DNA of 7,148 bases from an uncultured Fibrobacter sp. (GTDB taxonomy: Bacteria; Fibrobacterota; Fibrobacteria; Fibrobacterales; Fibrobacteraceae), in assembly GCA_947306025.1 (NCBI GenBank), contig CAMZFJ010000085.1:1-7148 (forward strand), in the 5' to 3' direction. The translations under genes were made by a program, and so were the position numbers. The notes under the pieces were generated by a model. The model made no database searches. It saw only the letters and a list, made by a program, of their open reading frames with translations, and was not told the origin of the DNA. Positions 1 through 5,935 of this stretch are shown here, piece after piece. The stretch's first letter is position 1. Each line of letters starts with the position of its first letter.

Positions 1-549
1 AATGAAGACGGAACGCCTGCAACAAGCGGTAGCTACAAGGATCCGCGCGATGGAAACTCCTATGAATGGATTGTCATCGGTGACCAACTTTGGACCGCAG
101 AGAACATGAACTTCGCCACACCGTCCGGTGCAATTTGTGCGCAATGCAATCACTGGGGCCGTCTCTATGATTTCCAGAACGCTCAAAAAGCATGCCTCGA
201 AGGTTTCCACATGCCTAGCAAGGCCGAATGGCTTAAGTTGTTAAAAGTCGCAGGCAAAAAGCCGGGCGTTGTACTCAAGGCTGGTTACGGCTGGGATCCC
301 ATCAAGCCGGAATCTCCAATCTTTGGCAATGGCAAGGATGAACTCGGTTTTGGCGCCAAAGCTGGCGGCGCCCATTTTGCCAAGAGCGATGTCGCCATCA
401 AGGACCGCAAGTTCGACGAAGCCGGCAAGAAGGCTTACTTCTGGACAAGCGAAGGCGAAGTCCTCGTATTCTTCCATAACAAGGATATTGCAAAGTTCGA
501 AAAGTTCGATCCGAACTTCGGCGCAAGCTTACGTTGCTTGAAAGACTAA
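1..549 (+). CDS. FISUMP-domain protein, C-terminal part (5' end outside window)
   Basis: Open from the first base in frame 1, with 182 visible residues ending in a TAA stop. No start is assigned because the frame is open to the edge; the Met at base 106 lies inside the domain, so it is not the start. The visible part follows the Fibrobacter succinogenes major paralogous (FISUMP) domain pattern. It has an entry like DPRDGNSYEWIVIGDQLWTAENMN (residues 14-37; shown here as the family signature), then a GRLYDF segment near 53-58. After that come ACLEGFHMPSKAEWLKLL (64-81), a GYGWDP segment (95-100), an ELGFGAK segment (114-120), an AYFWTSE segment (145-151) and the closing SLRCLKD (176-182). Cysteines at 46, 49, 65 and 179 could form disulfides in an exported protein. 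FISUMP proteins are usually secreted or lipid-anchored and of unknown function. The signal sequence and upstream domains are not visible, so location is inferred. An inverted repeat with a T-run follows about 35 bases after the stop. Confidence 0.9.
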   Translation, partial: NEDGTPATSGSYKDPRDGNSYEWIVIGDQLWTAENMNFATPSGAICAQCNHWGRLYDFQNAQKACLEGFHMPSKAEWLKLLKVAGKKPGVVLKAGYGWDPIKPESPIFGNGKDELGFGAKAGGAHFAKSDVAIKDRKFDEAGKKAYFWTSEGEVLVFFHNKDIAKFEKFDPNFGASLRCLKD

Positions 550-583
550 TCGGGCTGTTGAAAGCGCTGTTTTCGCGATTTTT

Positions 584-627
584 TGATACCAAAATCAAAT
601 TTTTTCCATTTTGGTATCATATTTTTT
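584..627 (+). terminator. Inverted repeat unit A with T-run, possible terminator of the FISUMP gene
   Basis: A perfect 12-bp stem pairs TGATACCAAAAT (584-595) with ATTTTGGTATCA (608-619) across a 12-base loop. Six T's follow at 622-627. It lies 35 bases after the FISUMP stop, where a factor-independent terminator would be expected. The stem is AT-rich and hence weaker than a classical terminator. The same arms recur twice further on, so it may be a repeated element that only doubles as a terminator. Confidence 0.45.
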
Positions 628-666
628 ACTTTATTCAAACAAAATTTAAGCGTGAATCCACTTTTT

Positions 667-703
667 TGATACCAAATTAGCTTTTTTGAACCTTTTGGTA
701 ACA
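667..703. repeat. Inverted repeat unit B (imperfect)
   Basis: TGATACCAAA at 667-676 faces TTTTGGTAACA at 693-703. The arms match except for one base (GGTAACA instead of GGTATCA), and 16 bases separate them. The unit begins 83 bases after unit A and is followed by the second TTTATTCAAAC copy at 747-757. No clean T-run follows the right arm, so it does not look like a terminator. Confidence 0.6.
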
Positions 704-760
704 CAAAATGAACAAACAAGCTCATATTTCGGACATTTTTAGTTAATTTATTCAAACTTT

Positions 761-799
761 ATGATACCAAACGGGAGATTTCTCTGCATTTGGTATCAT
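761..799. repeat. Inverted repeat unit C
   Basis: A perfect 11-bp stem pairs ATGATACCAAA (761-771) with TTTGGTATCAT (789-799) across a 17-base loop. The loop contains the small palindrome GAGATTTCTC (775-784), which could extend the structure. Five T's (799-803) follow immediately on the + strand and an A-rich flank lies to the left, so terminator activity is possible. It begins 95 bases after unit B and has the same arms as unit A. Confidence 0.65.
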
Positions 800-863
800 T
801 TTTCCGAATTTTTTGGGGGTATCAACCCCAAAACAATCCTGCAAAAAGCCCTTTCGCACCAAC

Positions 864-880
864 AAAAGCGAGCCCCTCGC
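864..880 (-). terminator. Probable terminator of the alcohol dehydrogenase gene
   Basis: Read on the - strand, a 5-bp GCGAG/CTCGC stem (arms 876-880 and 868-872 on the + numbering) with a GGG loop is followed by TTTTGTT. It starts about 33 bases after the dehydrogenase stop codon. The stem is short, so efficiency is uncertain. Confidence 0.45.
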
Positions 881-912
881 GAACATTTTCCCGCCTACAG
901 TTGGCCAATAGC

Positions 913-2091
913 TTACTCCAGCGTCGCATGTGCTGCGACCTTGTAAATCGCGGTCACATCAGCAGCCTTGAGCGGCACAAATCCCCAACCGTCGCCTGGA
1001 TTCAGCTTTTCGACCAACGTCGGGATGTCCTCTTCTTTTGCGCCAAGTTCTGCAAAGTTAATCGGCATGCCGATGGAATGCAGGAACTTGCGGAACGCCT
1101 TAATGCCTTCGAGTGCGGTCGCTTTAGGATTTTCAAAATTCATCTGGCATCCGAAAACGCGTGTTGCCATCTGCGCAAAACGCATCACATTGTGGTCAAC
1201 AACATATTCCATCCACGCGGGCATAATCACTGCTAAGCCCGCGCCATGGGCGCAGTCATAAAGTCCAGAAAGTTCATGTTCAATCGCATGGCTGTTCCAG
1301 TCCTGACTGCGTCCGCAACCCACAAGGCCATTGTGAGCAACCGTTCCCGCCCACATGATGTTCGCACGAGCCTGATAATTGTCGGGTTCAGCCATGACGC
1401 GCGGGCCTTCCTTGAGCATCGTAATCAGCAACGCTTCGCAAAGGCGGTCCGTCGTTTCGACCTCAAGCGTATTCGTAAAGTAACGTTCAAAAACGTGAGC
1501 CATGATGTCGGTAATGCCGCAAGCCGTCTGGTAAGCAGGCAACGTGCACTGCAGCGCCGGATTCTGCACCGCAAATCTCGGACGAATCACATCAGCACCA
1601 ATATCGCGTTTGAGCATTCCGTCTTCCTTGGTCACGACAGAATCGCCGCTCCCTTCGGAACCCGCTGCAGAAATCGTCTGCACCACACCAATCGGGAGCG
1701 CCTTTGTGACCGGCAACTTTTTCGCATAAAAATCCCAGAAATCGCCATCGTAGAGCGCGCCCACGGCAATACCCTTGGAGCTATCGATCGTGGAGCCACC
1801 GCCCACCGCAAGGATGAAATCGACGCCGTTTTCACGCACCATATCGATGCCCTTATAAATGAGCGTATCGCGCGGATTCGGCTTCACGCCGCCAAGTTCC
1901 ACATAAGCAATTCCAGCAGCATCAAGCGAGGCCTTCACGCGGTCAATCAGCCCAGAACGTACCGCAGAACCGCTACCGTAATGGATCAGCACCTTAGTGC
2001 CGCCATACTTTTTTACGAGTTCACCGCATTCATTTTCGCGGTCTTTTCCAAATACGAATTCCGTGGGGCTATAAAAATTGAAATTATCCAT
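913..2091 (-). CDS. Iron-containing alcohol dehydrogenase, YqhD/butanol dehydrogenase type
   Basis: A complete 392-residue protein, close to the usual length of about 390 for this group-III alcohol dehydrogenase family. It probably reduces aldehydes to alcohols with NAD(P)H in the cytoplasm. The N-terminal half is the dinucleotide-binding domain: a YGSGS loop at 38-42 aligns with the GGGS loop of E. coli YqhD, and AVGGGSTIDSSKG at 95-107 is the family glycine motif. The C-terminal helical domain holds the metal site. Asp195, His199, His268 and His282 align with the four ligands of YqhD (Asp194, His198, His267, His281), with the same 4- and 14-residue spacings. QDW at 263-265 and EHEL at 271-274 are also shared. 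The start is supported by AAGGATGG just upstream of the ATG. The physiological substrate cannot be read from the sequence; aldehyde detoxification or butanol/ethanol formation are the family's known roles. The barrel-gene terminator lies just upstream, so the gene probably has its own promoter. Confidence 0.93.
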   Translation of the reverse strand: MDNFNFYSPTEFVFGKDRENECGELVKKYGGTKVLIHYGSGSAVRSGLIDRVKASLDAAGIAYVELGGVKPNPRDTLIYKGIDMVRENGVDFILAVGGGSTIDSSKGIAVGALYDGDFWDFYAKKLPVTKALPIGVVQTISAAGSEGSGDSVVTKEDGMLKRDIGADVIRPRFAVQNPALQCTLPAYQTACGITDIMAHVFERYFTNTLEVETTDRLCEALLITMLKEGPRVMAEPDNYQARANIMWAGTVAHNGLVGCGRSQDWNSHAIEHELSGLYDCAHGAGLAVIMPAWMEYVVDHNVMRFAQMATRVFGCQMNFENPKATALEGIKAFRKFLHSIGMPINFAELGAKEEDIPTLVEKLNPGDGWGFVPLKAADVTAIYKVAAHATLE

Positions 2092-2123
2092 ATTCCATCC
2101 TTGTGTTTCGAATAAAAATACAA

Positions 2124-2150
2124 GAAAATCCCGCCAACAAGCGGGTTTTC
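2124..2150. terminator. Terminator hairpin, mainly for the - strand barrel gene
   Basis: CCCGC (2130-2134) pairs with GCGGG (2141-2145) across a 6-base loop. An outer GAAAA (2124-2128)/TTTTC (2146-2150) pairing extends it, with one bulged T at 2129. Read on the - strand it ends in ATTTTC and starts about 34 bases after the barrel-gene stop, as expected for a factor-independent terminator. It is close to symmetric and could act both ways. It also sits only about 33 bases upstream of the dehydrogenase start, so the dehydrogenase promoter must overlap or follow it. Confidence 0.7.
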
Positions 2151-2183
2151 AGCATTTTTTCTGTTCACTGGAGAAAACGGCTA

Positions 2184-2885
2184 CTAGAATTTTAACGAAA
2201 CGCCTACGCGCGGGACAACCTGAAATCCAGAAAAGAAATGATGGAGCTTATAATCAATCGTTTCAAGATCATGCTCGCCAAAACGTAATTCTCTCATTCC
2301 AAGACCGAACAAATTCACCGTCACATCTACACCCGCATTAATTCCTAGCCGTTCTGTAATTTGATACCCCAAAACAACATCTCCACCTCCAACAAAATTA
2401 AACAGCAGCGTTGAATATTCTTGAGTGAATCCAAACATCGGATAAGACTCCCCCAAATATTTCATGTCGCCACCCAAAATAGCATGCACCACTAATATGA
2501 AATCTTTTACAAATGGAGCGAACCCCAACCCAACTTTTGCATTCAAATCAAAACGAGAATCAATTTTGTAATCATTCACAGAGAAATCAATAAAACCAAT
2601 TCCCGCACCGACCTCAAAAGACAAGCCACTTTGATAAATAAGATCACGGGTCCATTTTAATTGTAACCCCATAGTCATATCCATTTTTAAATCACTGTCA
2701 CGGGTAAATTCATCTTCATACATGAAATTGCTATACTGAACCCACGTTCCGCCCCAATCCATCGGAAGAGCAAAACTAAATGTATGGAGAACGAGGCTCT
2801 CTTTCTTTTTTCCATCATCTTGCGCAAAAGATGTTAAAGCCAAGAGCACCACAGCGACTAGCACTATCTTCATCGATTCAAACAT
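2184..2885 (-). CDS. Predicted exported outer-membrane beta-barrel protein, function unknown
   Basis: The chosen start gives 233 residues. The N-terminus MFESMKIVLVAVVLLALTSFAQ is a signal peptide with probable cleavage after Ala21 (SFA|Q). No cysteine follows, so it is not a lipoprotein. The mature part has alternating hydrophobic strands, many Gly and aromatic residues (for example SGLSFEVGAGIGFIDFSV and NAKVGLGFAPFV), and ends VSLKF. A terminal Phe of this kind is typical of outer-membrane barrels. I do not recognise a specific family. About 230 residues suggests a small barrel of roughly 8-10 strands. The frame is open to 3026, but the extra residues are not signal-like; AAGGA lies 8 bases before the ATG at 2885, which decides the start. 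The internal Met at 2873 (229 residues) is the alternative. The gene is visibly more AT-rich than argJ or the dehydrogenase, suggesting lineage-specific or relaxed composition. Confidence 0.75.
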   Translation of the reverse strand: MFESMKIVLVAVVLLALTSFAQDDGKKKESLVLHTFSFALPMDWGGTWVQYSNFMYEDEFTRDSDLKMDMTMGLQLKWTRDLIYQSGLSFEVGAGIGFIDFSVNDYKIDSRFDLNAKVGLGFAPFVKDFILVVHAILGGDMKYLGESYPMFGFTQEYSTLLFNFVGGGDVVLGYQITERLGINAGVDVTVNLFGLGMRELRFGEHDLETIDYKLHHFFSGFQVVPRVGVSLKF

Positions 2886-2940
2886 TCCGACCATCCTTAG
2901 AAATCCATACGAAAAAAAATATAATTTAAAATTTTCACTG
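2886..2940 (-). promoter_or_regulatory. AT-rich candidate promoter and ribosome binding site of the barrel gene
   Basis: Read on the - strand, this holds an AT-rich block with TAAATTATATTTT (about 2916-2928). It can supply a TATATT-like -10 box roughly 35 bases before the start, followed by AAGGATGG as ribosome binding site. No convincing -35 box is seen, and promoter rules in this phylum are poorly known to me. The call is tentative. Confidence 0.3.
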
Positions 2941-2948
2941 GATCCATC

Positions 2949-3067
2949 GAGGCTTCGCCTCTCAGGACGGAAAAAAAACGCCTCGGACCAAGCCAAAGCG
3001 TTCTTTGAAAAATATGAACGGGGCATAGCCCCAACCTTTCGTCTTTCGTCTATAGGACCGAAGGTCC
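2949..3067. repeat. Cluster of three 13-base mini-palindromes between argJ and the barrel gene
   Basis: Three hairpins of identical geometry (5-bp stem, 3-base loop) lie in one intergenic stretch: GAGGC-TTC-GCCTC at 2949-2961, GGGGC-ATA-GCCCC at 3020-3032 and GGACC-GAA-GGTCC at 3055-3067. Between and after the last two is a CGTC-rich run, with TTTCGTC twice in tandem at 3037-3050 and ATCGTCTA at 3073-3080. The hairpin nearest argJ starts 16 bases after its stop but lacks a T-run on the - strand. The middle one is followed on the - strand by GTTCATATTTTT and could terminate argJ transcripts weakly. These look like remnants of a dispersed intergenic repeat, which is an inference from shape only. 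Confidence 0.5.
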
Positions 3068-3082
3068 GTTCTATCGTCTAAA

Positions 3083-4300
3083 CTACGTCGTATATTCCGC
3101 GTTGATCTTCACGTAACCGTAGCTCAAGTCGCAAGTGAATGCGCTTGCTGAAGCCTGGCCAATGTTCAACACGAGCGTTACTTTGTATTCACGCTGACGA
3201 ACCACGGCATGCAGTGCAGCCGTCTGCTTTTCATCCAGCTGTACCGGACGGCCACCTTCGAGAACCTTGACTTCACCGAAGTAGAGGTCCGTGTGTTCGG
3301 CGACCATGTTGCAGCCGCTAGAACCAGCGCTGCTGAGGATTCGGCCCCAGTTCGGGTCTTCGCCGAACATAGCGCACTTGGCAAGGTTCGAAGTACCAAT
3401 GAAGCGGGCCATGCGGAGAGCTTCTTCGTGGCTTTCAGCCTTTTCAATGCGGAGTTCGATGAGCTTTGTTGCACCTTCACCGTCGCGCACGATATCCTTG
3501 GCGAGGCTCTGCATCACGAGCATCAAAGCTGCGCGGAATTCGCCCTGTTCGCTGAGGGAGAGGTCTTCGTACTTAATGCAGCTCATGCCGTTAGCAAGCA
3601 TGATGCAAGTGTCGTTCGTACTGGTGTCGCCATCAACCGTAATAGCGTTGAAAGAGTCTGCGATATCGGCACGGAATTCAGCAAAGAAATCAATCGGGAG
3701 AGCAATGTCCGTCGTAATGAAAGCAAGCATCGTAGCCATGTTCGGGTGGATCATGCCAGAACCCTTGCAGGCGCCACCGATTGTTACCACACCCTTTTCA
3801 GTCTTGATTTCCACGGCGTGGCTCTTGAGAGCAAGGTCTGTGGTGAGGATCGCTTTTCCAAATTCTTCGGAAGCATCGGCATGGAGCTGTTCTACGAGTT
3901 TCGGAATGCCAGCTTCAATCTTGTCCATCGGCATGAGGTGGCCGATAACGCCCGTGCTGCAAACAAGCACGCTCTTCGGCGTGAGCTTGAGAGCTTCTTC
4001 GGTAAGCACAGCCATGCGTTCAGCATCGGCATAACCCTTTTCGCCCGTGCAAGCGTTGGCGTTACCGCTGTTCACGATTACGGCAGAAGCAAAGTGGGCA
4101 TGTTCGAGGGCAGCTTTGTCATAAAGGACCGGAGCGGCCTTCACCTTATTGGTGGTAAAAACGGCGAAGCAGCGGGCAGCCTTTTCGCTCTTGAGAAGAG
4201 CCATATCGGCATTGCCGCTGGCCTTGATTCCGGCGCAAATTCCAGATGCGGTAAAGCCCTTGGGGGAGCAAACGCCGCCTTTTTCCAACACAGTGTACAT
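3083..4300 (-). CDS. argJ: Bifunctional glutamate N-acetyltransferase / ornithine acetyltransferase (ArgJ)
   Basis: A 405-residue cytoplasmic enzyme of arginine biosynthesis. It transfers acetyl from N-acetylornithine to glutamate (cyclic pathway) and, in bifunctional members, also uses acetyl-CoA. Its length is normal for the family. ArgJ cleaves itself into alpha and beta chains before a catalytic threonine. Here the motif is HPNMATMLAF, with cleavage between Ala189 and Thr190. The STGVIG motif (115-120) supplies the Thr116-Gly117 oxyanion hole. FGEDPNWGRIL (312-322) and the C-terminal NAEYTT are further family signatures. The frame is open to 4345, but the ATG at 4300 is preceded by AGGAG at 5 bases and yields the typical N-terminus. 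Whether it is mono- or bifunctional cannot be told from these motifs. No other arg gene is adjacent; the gene is divergent from greA. Confidence 0.97.
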   Translation of the reverse strand: MYTVLEKGGVCSPKGFTASGICAGIKASGNADMALLKSEKAARCFAVFTTNKVKAAPVLYDKAALEHAHFASAVIVNSGNANACTGEKGYADAERMAVLTEEALKLTPKSVLVCSTGVIGHLMPMDKIEAGIPKLVEQLHADASEEFGKAILTTDLALKSHAVEIKTEKGVVTIGGACKGSGMIHPNMATMLAFITTDIALPIDFFAEFRADIADSFNAITVDGDTSTNDTCIMLANGMSCIKYEDLSLSEQGEFRAALMLVMQSLAKDIVRDGEGATKLIELRIEKAESHEEALRMARFIGTSNLAKCAMFGEDPNWGRILSSAGSSGCNMVAEHTDLYFGEVKVLEGGRPVQLDEKQTAALHAVVRQREYKVTLVLNIGQASASAFTCDLSYGYVKINAEYTT

Positions 4301-4374
4301 AGTATCTCCTAAAAAGAAGCTTTCTTTGCGATTCTGGGCTCGCAAAGCCCGTTAAAATTTTTACCTTGTAGAGC
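4301..4374. promoter_or_regulatory. Divergent argJ/greA intergenic region with overlapping alternative hairpins
   Basis: These 74 bases must carry the promoters or leaders of both divergent genes. TTTGCGA (4325-4331) can pair with TCGCAAA (4340-4346), or GGGCT (4336-4340) can pair with AGCCC (4346-4350). The two stems share bases 4340 and 4346 and interleave, so they exclude each other. The A/T block TAAAATTTTTA (4353-4363) is nearly symmetric and could supply -10 elements for either direction. On the argJ side the hairpins would lie in the leader, ahead of AGGAG. No recognisable ARG box is seen. Confidence 0.4.
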
Positions 4375-4842
4375 ATGGAAAAGATCATGTTTACACAAGA
4401 GGCTTACGACAAGCTCGTTAAGGACCTTGAAAATTTAAAAAATGTTGAACGTCCCCGCGTACTTCAAGAATTAGTTGATGCCCGTGCACAAGGCGATTTG
4501 AGCGAAAACGCAGAATACCATGCCGCCAAGGAGCGCCTCGCCGCTATCGATAACATCGAAATGCCGAAGCTCCAGGACCAGCTCGCCCGCGCCCAGGTGA
4601 TTGCTTTTGATACGAATTCCGACACTATCAAGTTCGGTGCAACCGTTACCGCAAAGAACATGAAGACCAAGCGCGATATCGTCTATCAGCTCGTTTCCCC
4701 GGAAGAAGCCGATGCCCTCAATGGCAAAATCAGCTTCAAGAGCCCGATTGGCGCAGCCCTCATGGGCAAAAAGCGCGGCGATGTCGTCGAAGTTGTGACC
4801 CCGAAGGGCAAGAACCAGTTCGAAATCATCGACTTCAAGTAA
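4375..4842 (+). CDS. greA: Transcription elongation factor GreA
   Basis: A 155-residue cytoplasmic factor that enters the RNA polymerase secondary channel and stimulates cleavage of the nascent RNA in backtracked complexes. The N-terminal coiled coil (about 8-75) carries the tip motif GDLSENAEYHAAKE at 40-53. Asp41 and Glu44 fall at exactly the positions of the catalytic-tip acids of E. coli GreA. The C-terminal globular domain (about 80-155) shows FGATVTA, SPEEAD, ISFKSPIGAALMGKKRGDVVEV and a TPKG turn. Length and residue numbering match E. coli GreA, supporting the ATG at 4375. Its ribosome binding site is weak, and an in-frame ATG at 4387 is the alternative. holA follows 17 bases after the stop, suggesting cotranscription. 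Confidence 0.97.
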   Translation: MEKIMFTQEAYDKLVKDLENLKNVERPRVLQELVDARAQGDLSENAEYHAAKERLAAIDNIEMPKLQDQLARAQVIAFDTNSDTIKFGATVTAKNMKTKRDIVYQLVSPEEADALNGKISFKSPIGAALMGKKRGDVVEVVTPKGKNQFEIIDFK

Positions 4843-4859
4843 TCGAGCTTTAAGAGTCC

Positions 4860-5828
4860 ATGTTCGTAACACTCATCGGCAAAGACCAGTTCAGCAAGGA
4901 CAAGCGAATCGAAAAGTTCCTGTCCGAGACTCTTGGCGACCGGATTTCGGATCCGATGGCCAAGCAAGTGCTATATGCCACCGACACTAATATCGCCTCC
5001 ATCTCCGATGTCATCATCGAAGCTTGCGATTCCGTATCGATGTTTTCGCCTGAACAGGTCATCGTCGTACGCAAGGCCGAAGCCATGAAGGCCGACGATT
5101 GCAAAGCAATCGCCAAATGGCTCCCCCATGCGGCAAGCGGCAAAGTGCTCTTTGACTTCGAAACGCTCCTCGCCAGTAGCGAACTTTATAAGGCGCTCGC
5201 GAAGGTTTGCAAAGTCGAAAAGTACGACGTGCCTAAGCAATACGAAATGGCCGACTGGATTTCGGCCGTTGTCCCGACGCACTTCAACAAGGCTATCGAG
5301 CCAGCAGCATCGCAGTACCTCGCCGAAGCGCTCGGCAACGACACCAAGCTTGTGTGCGAAGAAGTCGAAAAGATTCTCTTATACGCACCGGACTGCAAAA
5401 AGATTTCCATCGACCTCGTCAAGACGATGGTTGTTTCGCAGCGCGACATCCCGACTTACGAAATCGAAGGATTTTTCGGAATGCAGGATGCCAAAGCATA
5501 TGTTCAAAAGCTCAACGAACTTTTAAACAGCGGCGTCGATGCCATCCGCATTTCCAATACGCTTTACAGCTACGCGCTCTCGCTCCTCAACTACTCTTCT
5601 TTAACCGCCAAGGGCGTTTCGCCCGAAGAAGCAGCAAAGAAGATTGGCAAGAACTACTACATGTTCGTCAAGAAAGGTCAAGCGGCCGAATGCTGCCGCC
5701 GTTGGCGTAAGCCGCTATTGATCCGCGTGCTCCGTCGCCTCGCCGACCTCAATTACGAAATGAAGAGTGGCAAATGCCCCACCCGCATGAGTCAGGAACT
5801 CGCGCTCGCGGCACTCGTGGTGAGATAA
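4860..5828 (+). CDS. holA: DNA polymerase III, delta subunit (HolA)
   Basis: A 322-residue protein, slightly shorter than E. coli HolA (343). The delta subunit is the wrench of the clamp loader: it opens the beta sliding clamp and works with the tau/gamma and delta-prime subunits. The N-terminus FVTLIGKDQFSKDKRIEKF (2-20) is the usual entry strand and loop, without a functional Walker A motif. SMFSPEQVIVVRKAEAM (60-76) matches the segment after the clamp-binding region. LGNDTKLVCEEVEKILLYA (158-176) is the conserved LGND..L..E..KL.LY signature. The C-terminal collar domain includes FFGMQDAKAYVQKLNELLNSGVDAIRI (205-231) and ADLNYEMKSGK (295-305), family-typical helices. Overall conservation is low, as usual for delta. 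It is in the same direction as greA with a 17-base gap; the ribosome binding site (AAGAG) is weak, so translation may depend on greA translation. Tandem terminators follow. Confidence 0.9.
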   Translation: MFVTLIGKDQFSKDKRIEKFLSETLGDRISDPMAKQVLYATDTNIASISDVIIEACDSVSMFSPEQVIVVRKAEAMKADDCKAIAKWLPHAASGKVLFDFETLLASSELYKALAKVCKVEKYDVPKQYEMADWISAVVPTHFNKAIEPAASQYLAEALGNDTKLVCEEVEKILLYAPDCKKISIDLVKTMVVSQRDIPTYEIEGFFGMQDAKAYVQKLNELLNSGVDAIRISNTLYSYALSLLNYSSLTAKGVSPEEAAKKIGKNYYMFVKKGQAAECCRRWRKPLLIRVLRRLADLNYEMKSGKCPTRMSQELALAALVVR

Positions 5829-5859
5829 CAAACGAGCAAATTACATCACAGGATTCTTC

Positions 5860-5874
5860 ACGGCTTTTTGCCGT
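5860..5874. repeat. Small hairpin after holA
   Basis: ACGGC (5860-5864) pairs with GCCGT (5870-5874) around a TTTTT loop, 31 bases after the holA stop. No T-run follows in either direction, so it is probably not a terminator by itself. Confidence 0.4.
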
Positions 5875-5892
5875 TCAGTATGACTTAAAACG

Positions 5893-5923
5893 AAAAAGCC
5901 CCGAGTTCAACCTCGGGGTTTTT
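5893..5923. terminator. Strong bidirectional terminator between convergent holA and secretin genes
   Basis: A 7-bp GC-rich stem, CCCCGAG (5899-5905)/CTCGGGG (5912-5918), has a 6-base loop. It is flanked by five A's (5893-5897) and five T's (5919-5923), so a U-tract follows the stem on either strand. It ends the greA-holA transcript and backs up the secretin terminator. Confidence 0.92.
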
Positions 5924-5935
5924 CTTGTAAAGAAA

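Larger units (their letters stand above)
550..912. repeat. Gene-free AT-rich intergenic region with clustered TGATACC inverted repeats
   Basis: I see no credible gene in these 363 bases between the FISUMP gene and the dehydrogenase, whose 3' ends face each other. The stretch holds six copies of the heptamer TGATACC or its complement GGTATCA, at 584-590, 613-619, 667-673, 762-768, 792-798 and 818-824. Five of these, plus a one-base variant at 697-703, make three inverted-repeat units, listed separately. TTTATTCAAAC occurs twice, at 630-640 and 747-757. CTTTTTTGATACC at 661 is echoed 20 bases later by CTTTTTTGAACC at 681. A further 8-bp hairpin, TTTTGGGG/CCCCAAAA, sits at 811-833. A likely dehydrogenase terminator lies at 864-880. 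The base composition is much more AT-rich than in the flanking genes. Confidence 0.8.

Noticed and set aside
546..755. 69-codon open frame on the - strand in the repeat region
   Set aside because: It runs through the AT-rich inverted repeats, and the Lys/Phe-rich product reflects the base composition. No ribosome binding site or family pattern.
579..833. Possible CRISPR array
   Set aside because: The repeated arms are only about 10-12 bases, in opposite orientations, at uneven spacing (83 and 95 bases). There are no regular direct repeats or cas genes nearby.
811..833. TTTTGGGG/CCCCAAAA hairpin as a terminator
   Set aside because: No U-tract follows the stem on either strand.
1246..2115. 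289-codon open frame on the + strand
   Set aside because: It lies almost wholly antisense to the well-supported alcohol dehydrogenase. Its product has no recognisable motifs and looks like a codon-bias shadow.
2361..2374. Another TTGATACC copy followed by CCAAAA inside the barrel gene
   Set aside because: It encodes the VLGYQI segment in frame and has no facing arm, so it is most likely coincidence.
2886..3026. N-terminal extension of the barrel protein to the ATG at 3026
   Set aside because: It would put 47 non-signal residues before a clear signal peptide and would run through the intergenic palindromes. AAGGA before 2885 gives a better start.
3209..4312. 367-codon open frame on the + strand
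   Set aside because: Antisense to argJ, whose catalytic motifs are intact; the predicted product is His/Arg/Ser-rich with no family pattern.
4301..4345. Upstream ATG at 4345 for argJ
   Set aside because: The 15 extra residues are not family-like and would cover the AGGAG site that fits the ATG at 4300.
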